DNA of 64,000 bases from Aricia agestis (lineage: Eukaryota; Arthropoda; Insecta; Lepidoptera; Lycaenidae): assembly GCF_905147365.1 (NCBI RefSeq), contig NC_056407.1:19885980-19949979 (forward strand), written 5' to 3'. The position numbers and the translations under genes were made by a program. Positions 55,146 to 64,000 of this stretch are shown in pieces. Under the pieces are notes generated by a model. The model was given only the letters and a program-made list of their open reading frames with translations. It was not told where the DNA came from and did not search any database. The stretch's first letter is position 1, and every line of letters starts with the position of its first letter.

Positions 55146-55580
55146 TACTTATAATATTATAAAGCGGAAGAGTTTGTTACTTTGTTTGTTTGAACGCGCT
55201 AATCTCAGGAACTACTGGTCCGATTTGAAAAATTCTTTCAGTGTTAGACAGCTCATTTATCGAGGAAGGCTACAGGCTACATTTTATCACGCAAAGACTA
55301 ATAGGAGCGAGGAAATAGAGGGAAGTGTGAAAAACGGGGGAAATTATTTGAAATTGTTTATTTGAACGCGCTAATCTCAGGAACTACTGGTCCGATTTGA
55401 AAAATTCGTTCAGTGTTAGATAGCATATTTATCTAGAAAGGCTACAGGCTATATTTTTATGTTATTTGGCACACATGAAGAACAGACCACGTGAAAGTAC
55501 ATAGGTTTCTTTTTTTGCGGAAAAATTTACGGTTTCCGTGACATTCCTAAATTACGCGCCGCGCGGAACACCTAGTCTTA
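55146..55580 (+). mobile_element. Lep1-like non-autonomous Helitron
   Basis: AATATTATAAAGCGGAAGAG, GAACGCGCTAATCTCAGGAA, CTACTGGTCCGATTTGAAAA (twice, 55207 and 55380), and the end CGCGGAACACCTAGT. The doubled core suggests internal duplication. Confidence 0.78.
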
Positions 55581-55726
55581 TATAATATAATTTCTCGTGT
55601 CACAATGTTAGTTACCGTACTCCTCCGAAACGGTTTTACTGATATTATTACCTATAATTATTAGCTACTGAATATGCATATTATGCATATTCAGTAGGTC
55701 TGAGAATCAGCTACTGGCTATTTTTA

Positions 55727-56168
55727 GGGTTCCGTACCCAAAGGGTAGAAACGGGACCCTATTACTAAGACTAAGACTCTGTCCGTCTGTCTGTCTGTGT
55801 GTCTCCAGACTGTAACTCAAGAACCGCTATAGCTAGACTTCTGGAATTTTCACAAATTGTGTATATCTGTTGCCGCTATAACAACAAATACTAAAAATAA
55901 AATAAATGAAATATTTAATATTTAAAGGCAGCTCCCATACAACAAACATGACTTATTTGCTCGATATCAATAACGGCAATATATAGGCAATTAAAATATT
56001 CCCAAAATACTCAGTTTTATTTGTACTTTAATAATTTATGATAAAATTTAAGTAAATGAAATAATTAAGGGGGCTCCCACACAAAAAACACAATTTTCAG
56101 CCTAATTTTGCTCTACTGTGGTACGAAACCCTTCGTGCGCGAGTCCAACTCGCACTTGGCCGATTTTT
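55727..56168 (+). mobile_element. GGTTCCGTAC...ACTCGCACTTGGCCG repeat
   Basis: Starts AGGGTTCCGTACCCAAAGGG, has a (GTCT)n run, and ends GAGTCCAACTCGCACTTGG. Non-coding. Confidence 0.8.
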
Positions 56169-56169
56169 A

Positions 56170-57700
56170 TATTGATAAGTGCATTTGTTGAATAATTAAT
56201 AATGTTACATATCAAAATCAAAATCAAAATCATCAAAAATCTTGTATAATAGCTATATAGATTTTCACAACAATGCGATAGAATATTATAGTGAAAATAA
56301 GCATTATAAAAAATATTGGTCGATTTTTCACAAAATCGGTGTAACTATGCATATTATTGAAATGACGATAATTAATTGTTTATCATTCAAATCGACCGGC
56401 GAAAACGAGTTGAATAACTTCTGTATAATATTATAATAATTTGAATATTTTATCGCCCATAATTAAATACACATTAACGATATTTATAAAACACAATGTA
56501 TAATAATTATTTATTTGGATGTAATTTAGTTGGTGAATCTGTTCTGGTGGGTGCTCTACAGTTTTATAAGTGGTATATTATACAGTGCAGTATACGACAT
56601 AACCTAAAATTATTGAAGAATTGTTAAACGTAAAAATTCTTCAATAACGTTAAACGTGAAACGGTTGACACGGTTAATGTTTAGTTTGAACAAACGTGCC
56701 GACATATTATTATGATAACAAAATGTATTATATTCCAATTCAATAATTATATTTATTTTTGGAGTATCGTTTGAATCAAGATAGAGGTGGGCTGCACTTT
56801 TTTTGTACGCATGTGCTGTTCTTTATAGTAGACTAGAGGCTCTGTATAGGCTATTTTTATACTGATAAGGAACAGAATTATCGAAAAATAAGTGAGCAGA
56901 ATCAGCAAGTCATCAGTTAGGTACGATTGCGCTTTCCTAAATCCTAACAAATAGTCAACATTAGTAAATGACTTCCGGCGATTGTAGTGCACACATTGAT
57001 TAGGAAACATACATAACAAAAACACGTTAATGATAGATAATAATAATTATTATTGTGAAGTAAGGTTTTTAACCATCTACGGTGAAGTCAAAAATGAAGG
57101 TACTGATTCTTATTATATTGTGAGTAATAGGGTTTTTATTTGGCTACGAAATTACTTGTTTGGAATAATTTTGACAGCCCCATTGGTTTTATATAAGTGA
57201 GTTTTATATGAGTGAGACGTGCAAACAGTTTTGTGATGATGTCTCGAGTTCCCGACTCCCGCTTGGCAGGTAACATACACTATTATAAATGGTTTTTAAC
57301 CTTTGACGAACCTACGTTAATAGGTCGGATCATGTCAACTCAATATTAGCTGTGATCTGTTTAAAGCTAAACCCTGTTATAATCATTATAATATTGACAT
57401 AATGTATGTTACAATAATTCGTGAATTATTTTGTTTACACTAAAAGTTTGGGTGGCTTTTACGTCTATTGTGGTGGTCAGTGGTGTTGAACTGTTGACTT
57501 ATCTCTTCAGCGCACTAAACTAGGTCGCACATGACTGAGGGTCTGTCATGACCGACAGTTGAGACATGACAGGTTGTGTCTCTCAGTACAGCGCGCCGGT
57601 TCAGACGCGCTGCTCTCATCTCATTCACCTGACATCGCGATGTGTAAATTAAATTAAAAAAAATATCTTAATTTTAAAGTTTATTTTTTTGTAAGTATCT
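56170..57700. other. Intergenic DNA with possible promoter near its end
   Basis: A start-like ATGATGTCTCGAGTTCCC followed by GCAGGTAAC near 57237 could be an alternative first exon. 57540-57620 is GC-richer with GTCATGACCGACAGTTGAG. Nothing firm. Confidence 0.35.
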
Positions 57701-57717
57701 GTTTCTGTGATTAAAAA

Positions 57718-57750
57718 TGACTAAATTATCACCGGCTTTCGTGAGACAAG
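57718..57750 (+). CDS. Possible first coding exon (MTKLSPAFVRQ) of a gene beyond the window
   Basis: ATG at 57718 opens MTKLSPAFVRQ, followed at once by GTAAGT, a perfect donor. The LSPAFVRQ wording is reminiscent of the start of insect sugar transporters (MFS family), but 11 residues cannot prove it. No further exon was recognised up to 64000, so either the intron is longer than 6 kb or this is chance. Confidence 0.25.
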
Positions 57751-57966
57751 TAAGTTCCGGTTTTTATTTTTATTTTATATACTTAACCGTTTTTTTCTTT
57801 ATGTTTTTTATTACTTATACTGTTACTCACCTGCTATATCGATAGTGTTCTAAATGTGACGGTTTACGAGCGTAATTAAATAAAATATATTTAAAAAACT
57901 TTTTGAAAAGCTTTTATTTAAATAGTCTAAAAAGAAGGAAAATAAGTTCATCCTTAAAAATGTTAA

Positions 57967-58207
57967 CTATCAAGTTATTATCCTCAATATATTATACAAT
58001 TTGCATGATAATAGCTTGTCGCGCTATTTGTAAATAAACTAGTACCAATTTAAGTGAGTAAATTGAAATATAGTATAGTATATTTTATATAGTATATTTT
58101 TTATTTTAATAAATTTATCAAGTAAGTACTCACATATTATTAAGTCTCGCGACAAGCTTTTATTATCATGCAAATTGTATAATATATTGAGGATTATAAC
58201 TTGATAG
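57967..58207. mobile_element. TTAA-flanked MITE
   Basis: TTAA at 57963-57966 and 58208-58211. About 60-bp inverted ends with CTATCAAGTTA, CTCAATATATTATACAATTT and GCATGATAAT..AGCTTGTCGCG. AT-rich loop. Confidence 0.85.
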
Positions 58208-58211
58208 TTAA

Positions 58212-58740
58212 ATTAAATTCGTTTCCGAGTAACTCTCAGTGAGCCCTTTAGTTTGATACCCATATTGCAGAAGTGCATTAAAAATAACTATACCTCTATC
58301 TTAGATGAGTCGCCATATTGGATGTAGAATGACATTAAATTCGTTTCTGAGTTACTCTCAATGAGCCCTCAGATTATTTGATACCCATATCAGAGTAGAC
58401 AGAATTATATGTCTATTGTGCCCATATTGCAGAAGTGCATTAAAAATAACTACTCACTTATCTTGGAAGAGTCGCCATATTGGATGTAGAATGACATTAG
58501 CCCTTTCATTTAATATCCATATTGTAGGACTGCATAGAAAATAACTATTTCGCCATCTTGGATGGTCGGCCATATTGGATTTAGAGTGATGTCACATACC
58601 ATATCATGCATTGTCATCCAAACGTGCATGCAAAATTTCAGCTCATCGGTTAAATATATCTATTTCAAAATTGAGTTCCAAAATTTCACCCAAACATACA
58701 TTCTTACATACATACAGAGCAAGTTAAATAAAAGATTTTA
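58212..58740 (+). repeat. Tandemly repeated SINE/LINE-like sequence
   Basis: Three diverged units share CATATTGCAGAAGTGCATTA, AAAATAACTA and GTCGCCATATTGGATGTAGA. It ends CATGCAAAATTTCAGCTCAT and ACATACATACAGAGCAAG, a tail common in lepidopteran retroposons. Confidence 0.75.
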
Positions 58741-58835
58741 AAATGTTACTAAAATTACCTCAAAATAAAATGCTATGTCATTTTTTGAGATATTAAGCTC
58801 CCGCGCACTTTAAATTCCAAAGATTCGTTATCTAT

Positions 58836-59885
58836 ATCTATACTAATATTATAAAGCGGAAGAGTTTGTTAGTTAGTTTGTTTGTTTGTTTGTTTGTTTG
58901 TTTGAACGCGCTAATCTCAGGAACTACTAGTCTGATTTGAAAAATTATTTCAGTGTTAGATAGCCCATTTATCGAGGAAGGCTGTAGGCTATATTTTATC
59001 ACGCTAAGACTAATAGGAGCGAAGAAATAGAGGAAAGTGTGGAAAAGAACGGGGAGAGATTATTTGAAAGGACTTGTTTGACCGTGCTAATCTCAGGAAC
59101 TACTGGTCTGATTTTAAAAATTATTTCAGTGTTAGATAGCCCATTTATCGAGAAAGGCCATAGGCTATATTTTATCACGCTAAGACTAATAAAAGCGAAG
59201 GAATAGAGGAAAGTGTGGAAAAAGCGGGGGAAATTATTTGAAAGGGCATATCTCACGAACTACTAAGAGCAATGTTTCTGTTATTTGCCACAGATAAGAA
59301 GTAGACCACGTGAAGGATTATAGGCTATTTTTTGTAGACTAATTCGTCTGTGAAATATCTAATTTACATGGGCGAAGCCGCGCGGAACGTTATATTTCGC
59401 GTGGTCACGAGTCACGACATCACGCGTAAACAGCTGGACCCATTTTGCTGAAATTTGGTACAAAGATACTTTGAGTCCCGAAAAAGAACATAGGATACAT
59501 TTGTCCCGGAAAGATGTACGGTTATTGCACAATATACTTTTATGATTTGCGCGTAAACTATTCGATCTATTTTGATGGAATTTGGTATGGAGATACTTTG
59601 AGTCTCGGGAAAGGACAAGAAATACTAATTTTGTCCCGGAAAATGTACGGTTCCCGCACAATAAACTTTAATTATTATCGCCTAAGCCCTAAACTATTTT
59701 GATGAAATTTGGCATGGAGATTTGAGATACTAATTTGAATCTGGGACAAGGAATGTTTTTGTCCCGAAAAAATGTGCGGTTCTCACACAATATACTTTTC
59801 TGATTTGCGCGTAAACGCTTCAATCGAAGTACGGGAACAACTATAAACTAAAGTCCACGCGGACGAAGTCGCGGGCAACATCTAG
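58836..59885 (+). mobile_element. Lep1-like Helitron, extended, with internal tandem repeats
   Basis: Starts TCTATACTAATATTATAAAG, has a (GTTT)n run and GAACGCGCTAATCTCAGGAA. After 59400, three to four units of about 120 bp carry GATACTTTGAGTC, TTGTCCCGGAAA and TTTGCGCGTAAAC. Ends CGCGGGCAACATCTAGT. Confidence 0.7.
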
Positions 59886-60877
59886 TTACTTTATACGTGA
59901 ACGCTTAAAAAAGACAAGACTCGATTAACTTTTCTGTTTGCAAACTGAAGAGACTGCGAAATGAACCCATTATAATTTTACTATAATGCCGTGAACATTA
60001 ACAAATATTTTTACCTACTCAGTACTCATATAAAACAATAAATACAATGATATAGAAAACAAATTTAACTTGATCTCAATAAATATCCAGGAATCATCCA
60101 GGAACAACCCACTGTTAATGATGTCGTAGCAACGGCAACGGCGTAGCGTATGTAGCGCTTTATTTTTTCCTATAAGGGACGCCGGACGCGCCTTACCTTA
60201 CTGTATCAATTTCACACTAATGAAATATTATGTAAAAGTTAAATGTCGATTAAATATAATGTTAATTATGTCTCTCGTTATTTGTGTTAATAATAATAGG
60301 AAGGCATGACTTTTTGACAATTAACGTTAGAAGTTTATAAATATGGAAGAAAAATATTTGTAAATACTGATTTTTCTTTTACTACAGATATTTGTAAAAA
60401 GTTTTTTATTATCAGTGAATTTTCTGTACAAAATAATTATTATTAGCGGTAGTCAGCAATTTGATTATGACCGTAGAGTGAAATAACAAAATATATGTAT
60501 TTAATTGCATTCGTATAACAAAGTACCTGATTAAGAACCTTTAAATGGTTATAGATATTTAAAGTTTACAATATAAGAAGTGAGAATACAGATAATATTT
60601 ATAATAAATTTTAACCACGTCAGATAAAAATAGCTTATTTTCGTAGCTCTCCCCAACATTGCCCGATTAGAATGTCACACGTGTGACTTTAGGGGAGGGG
60701 GCCAGTCCCCCTCATTGTTTATCTCCAAACCAACTAGCAACAGACACTACTAAACTACCATGGTCTTAACCAGACCAGTGGCTTAGACCCTTTCGAAAAA
60801 AAACGATACATACTATTCATAATTAAGTAACATTCTTCTTCTTTATCTATATATTTTTTACATTATTTTTTTTACTA
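59886..60877. other. Intergenic DNA, nothing recognised
   Basis: AT-rich, without supported ORF, inverted repeat or known repeat family. Confidence 0.4.
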
Positions 60878-61073
60878 TACTCCACTCGGGCTAACTTGCC
60901 GCTAGCGGTCATTGACTCCCTGTCAAAAACTTGTCATTTTCCATATAAACAATTCCATACAAAAAATTGACAATGAAGTGTCAGATATTGTTTATCGTGG
61001 TTTTATATGGAAAATGACAAGTTTTTGACAGGGAGTGAATGACCGCTAGCGACAAGTTAGCCCGAGTGGAGTA
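60878..61073. mobile_element. MITE with ~80-bp inverted ends
   Basis: TACTCCACTCGGGCTAACTT ... CCCTGTCAAAAACTTGTCAT and the complement at the right. The right arm differs by a one-base shift (GAATGACC). TA at the ends suggests mariner type. Confidence 0.82.
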
Positions 61074-61156
61074 CAGATGACCGCCGCAACTCCGTTGCGC
61101 AAAAATTCGTTGATCGCACGCGAACCGTTCATTTCAAACCGTTCGTTCGTTCTTAC

Positions 61157-61475
61157 GTGGTAGAGCCATGTTTTGGCACGAATGGGCCGGCTCGACCGGA
61201 GAAATACCACGGGTTCACAGAAAACCGGCGCGAAACAGCTTGAGCTGTGTTTCGCCGAGTGAGTGAGTTTACCGGAGGCCCAATCCCTACCCTATTCCCT
61301 TCCCTACCCTTCCCTATTCCCATCTTCACTCTCCCCTATTCCCTCTTAAAAGACCGGCAACGCACCTCCAGCTCTTCTGATGTTGCGAGTGTCCATTTGC
61401 GTTGCGACGGAAGTAACTTTCCATCAGGTGACCCGTTTGCTCGTTTGTCCCCTTACTTCATTAAAAAAAATCCGG
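61157..61475 (+). mobile_element. Full SINE copy
   Basis: Head CGTGGTAGAGCCATGTTTTG, CGGCTCGACCGG. Middle CCCTACCCTATTCCC. Tail ACCGGCAACGCACCTCCAGC ... CGTTTGTCCCCTTACTT, A-run. Confidence 0.87.
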
Positions 61476-61574
61476 GATAAAAATTAAAAGTATCCTAGAT
61501 GTCCTTTCTGGGATGAGGAAAATTGTAAATAAATGGCAAAATCGTAAAAAATACGGTCACCGACAATCTTTACG

Positions 61575-62215
61575 GAGTACCATTGAGGCAACATATCGAG
61601 CGAAGTCCAGTTCCGATATCATCTAGAGGGTAAGGCCAAATTAGCCTCGAAGAAGCTTGGCGTTCTTAACAGAGCGAGACAGTACTTCAGTCCGGACCAA
61701 CGCCTACAACTCTACAAGGCGCAGGTTCGGCCTCATATGGAATATTGTTCTAATCTCTGGGCAGGGGCGCCAAAATAATTGTTGACTGCCATAGTGTTTC
61801 AAACAGCTTGGATCCCTTGGAATTAAGCCGAGATGTAGCTTCACTCTGCATCCTCTATCGGTTGTATCACGGGGAGTGCCCTGAGGAATTGTTCGGAATC
61901 ACACCTCCTGCAACTTTTCGCCATCGTCCCACGCGAAAAACATACCATCCTCATCACCTTGATGAGTGGCAGTCTTCCACAGTGCGTTTTTCGCGTAACT
62001 TTCTGCCGCGCACTGTAAAACTCTGGAACGAACTGTCACCAGCAGTATTTCCGGACCGATACGACCTGCAAACCTTCAAGAAAAAAGCGTATTCCCTCTT
62101 AAAAGACCGGCAACGCACCTGCAGCTCTTCTGATGTTGCGAGTGTCCATGGGCGACGGTAGTTGCTTAGCATCAGGTGACCCGTTTGCTCGTTTGCCCCC
62201 TTATTTAATTAAAAA
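61575..62215 (+). mobile_element. LINE 3' end with RT C-terminus
   Basis: Decayed text (LASKKLGVLNRARQYFSP, LYKAQVRPHMEYCS) and then an open part 61808-62161: DPLELSRDVASLCILYRLYH, GECPEELFGI, FLPRTVKLWNELSP and DRYDLQTFKKKAYSLL. It ends in the same tail as the SINE. Clade not fixed; the C-terminal wording is of the CR1/Jockey type. Confidence 0.82.
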
Positions 62216-62221
62216 AAATAT

Positions 62222-63055
62222 ATTCCTAGGCAGTAGACGGACCTACGTCATTTGGTCGGCTTATGTCAATTCAATGTTAAGGCCAGGCCACAACACTGCG
62301 TTGCGGCGTCGCATCGTATAAATCTGCGACGCCGCAGAACGCATCGTGAAAATTTCCGATGTAAAGAGTGCTATATTATAGGAGAAAGTGTAAAGAAGGA
62401 ATGTGGCCCCCCACTTTGTTTATCAAGCATTATTTAAAAAATATATGAGTCAGTTTTAATTATTCTTAATCAATCACATTTGGTATTTTGAGATCAAGTG
62501 ATGGTAATGTGACCTCCCGGGGATGTCACATTAAATGTATTGCACAAGTGAAACTTAACGGCAAAAATCACAAATGTAATAGTCACATTTGGAGCCTCCT
62601 AGCCCATTTGTCAAAAATTTGATACTGTACCCATGGCTCTACAACTATCGAAATAAAATCACACACACTTAAAAGTTTTACCGGTCGCAAGTTTAAACTC
62701 GATCAAATGACAATCGAACTTGACAGCCTCTGTTGGATTTGTATGGTGTTAAATTAGTAGCATGCCACGAGCATCCTGTTCCACCAAAATTATACTGGAT
62801 AGCGTTGTTAAAACATTAAAATATTGAAGGGGCCAATATATATGCAGGGGCCACATTACCACCTTTTCCCTGTACTATATGAAATTTTTGCGTTGCGACA
62901 TCGCATCGCATTTCTGTGCGATGTTGTTTTTGCAATACGACGTCGCAACGCAATGTTATGGCCTGGCCCTTATCTGTGATCGGTCGGATGGGTTTGACTT
63001 TACTTTATCAAATTACTTAGGTCCACCATCGCCTAGGAATCAACTTCTCTACCAT
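62222..63055. mobile_element. MITE (family of 50453) carrying a nested TTA-flanked MITE
   Basis: Outer ends TTCCTAGGCAGTAGACGG and CCGCCTAGG-type complement near 63030. Its middle is broken at TTA by 62284-62970. Confidence 0.72.
62284..62970. mobile_element. CpG-rich TIR element nested in a MITE
   Basis: Ends GGCCAGGCCACAACACTGCG then TTGCGGCGTCGCATCG, and at the right the complement with CGACGTCGCAACGCAATG then GGCCTGGCCC. TTA duplicated on both sides (TGTTA...CCCTTATC). PIF/Harbinger-type by target. No transposase. Confidence 0.8.
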
Positions 63056-63551
63056 CGAAAAAATTGATTTCTAGGCAGTTGATGGACCTTCGTCATTTGG
63101 TCAGGTTATGTCAATCCTATTGGTTTGTCGTGATCCGTCAGCACTCAGCAGTGTTTTACATAACGTGACTAAATAATGTAGGTCTGCCTATGAGTATACC
63201 TACCTCCTGGTTACTAGTAGTTTCCTGGGCTTGTAAACTACACAATCCATTCAACAGGTACAAATCGTTACTTTGCCAACCCTCTTCAATTTGCAAACTC
63301 ATTAAGTTTAAAATGTTTAATCTTAAAATACGATTTGTGATAACAAAAACATTAAAAATGTCGCAAGCTCGAGTCACGAGTTGGTTCTTTGTTAAGATCG
63401 TAATAATTAATGTTCTGAAAATGATGTCCTGCAATCAAAATGTTATCAATTAATCACATCTCAGTTACGAGCACTGATGTAGAAACAATATAATATTCAT
63501 TTCAAACGACAAATTGTTTCTGATTAGAGCGATTACTGAAATAGATAATGA
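63056..63551. other. Second partial copy of the 50453-type MITE, then intergenic DNA
   Basis: 63060-63190 repeats TGATTTCTAGGCAGTTGATG, CATTTGGTC and GTGATCCGTCAGC. From 63190 to 63551 nothing was recognised. Confidence 0.5.
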
Positions 63552-63872
63552 GCTTTTTTTTATGATATAAGAGGGCAAACGAGCAAACGGGTCACCTGAT
63601 GAAAAGCAACTTCCGTCGCCCATGGACACTCGCAGCATCAGAAGAGCTGCAGGTGCGTTGCCGGCATTTTAAGAGGGAATAGTTTAATAGGGGAGGGTAG
63701 GGATGGGAAGGGAACAGGGGAGGGTAGGGAAGGGAATAGGGTAGGGGATTGGGCCTCCGGTAAACTCACTCACTCGGCGAAACAGCGCAAGCGCTGTTTC
63801 ACGCCGGTTTTCTGTGAGTACGTGGTATTTCTCCGGTCGAGCCGACCCATTTGTGCCGAAGCATGGCTCTCC
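63552..63872 (-). mobile_element. Full SINE copy
   Basis: Complement tail GGGCAAACGAGCAAACGGGT, head GCCGAAGCATGGCTCTCCC. Polypyrimidine middle on the minus strand. Confidence 0.88.
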
Positions 63873-64000
63873 CATGTTTAGCTTATTAAACATCTTGGGC
63901 AACCATTCGGATATTTAAAATCTTGTCCCAGGCACTACAGTATTTGAAGAGTGGTTACTTCGCTCTGAAAATTCTGTATAAATCATCCACAATGCATCTT

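Noticed and set aside
57237..57270. ATGATGTCTCGAGTTCCC exon near 57.24 kb
   Set aside because: The donor is weak and the peptide uninformative; mentioned only as an alternative to 57718.

Overview
The window reads as nuclear DNA of a lepidopteran insect (butterfly or moth). It is AT-rich, its genes have short exons with consensus splice sites, and most of the rest is transposons typical of Lepidoptera: Helitron-type elements starting TCTATACTAATATTATAAA and ending in a GC hairpin plus CTAGT, the repeat ending in ACTCGCACTTGGCCGG, a SINE that shares its 3' tail with a LINE, and many elements in TTAA or TTA/TAA target sites. The species cannot be named from this alone.

Five host genes can be assembled from exons. 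All are housekeeping genes. They are: a TATA-binding-protein family gene (minus, 4272-6053, 285 codons); the chaperonin subunit CCT4 (plus, 7316-20936, 12 exons, 537 codons); Mediator subunit MED8 (minus, 25182-27107, 249 codons); the rRNA-processing PIN protein FCF1 (plus, 28699-29407, 203 codons); and DMAP1 (minus, 30316-32814, 466 codons). They form two divergent pairs (TBP-like/CCT4 and MED8/FCF1) and one convergent pair (FCF1/DMAP1). A possible first exon of a sixth gene lies near 57718.

Transposons by region: 1-3735 is the 5' half of a LINE with a zinc-knuckle ORF1. CCT4 introns hold TTAA-flanked piggyBac-type elements, a foldback element, Helitron-type elements and a recent tandem duplication of about 785 bp. 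A solo LTR with heat-shock-type motifs lies between MED8 and FCF1. Region 33.6-47.4 kb is a set of nested insertions. Region 47.4-64 kb is repeats, with no confident host gene.

The most notable system is in the nested region. Around 34.0-47.24 kb are the broken pieces of a Fanzor, the eukaryotic relative of TnpB RNA-guided nucleases. It has a RuvC-I Asp, a two-CxxC zinc ribbon and a RuvC-III HRD-type motif. The gene is split by a TA-flanked DNA transposon and by a CR1/Daphne-like LINE, which carries an RTE-like LINE, which carries Helitron-type inserts. The whole may be bounded by TTAA/CCCT termini, suggesting that a piggyBac-type element carried the Fanzor. A second notable point is the heat-shock-element-rich LTR about 300 bp upstream of FCF1, in the same orientation.
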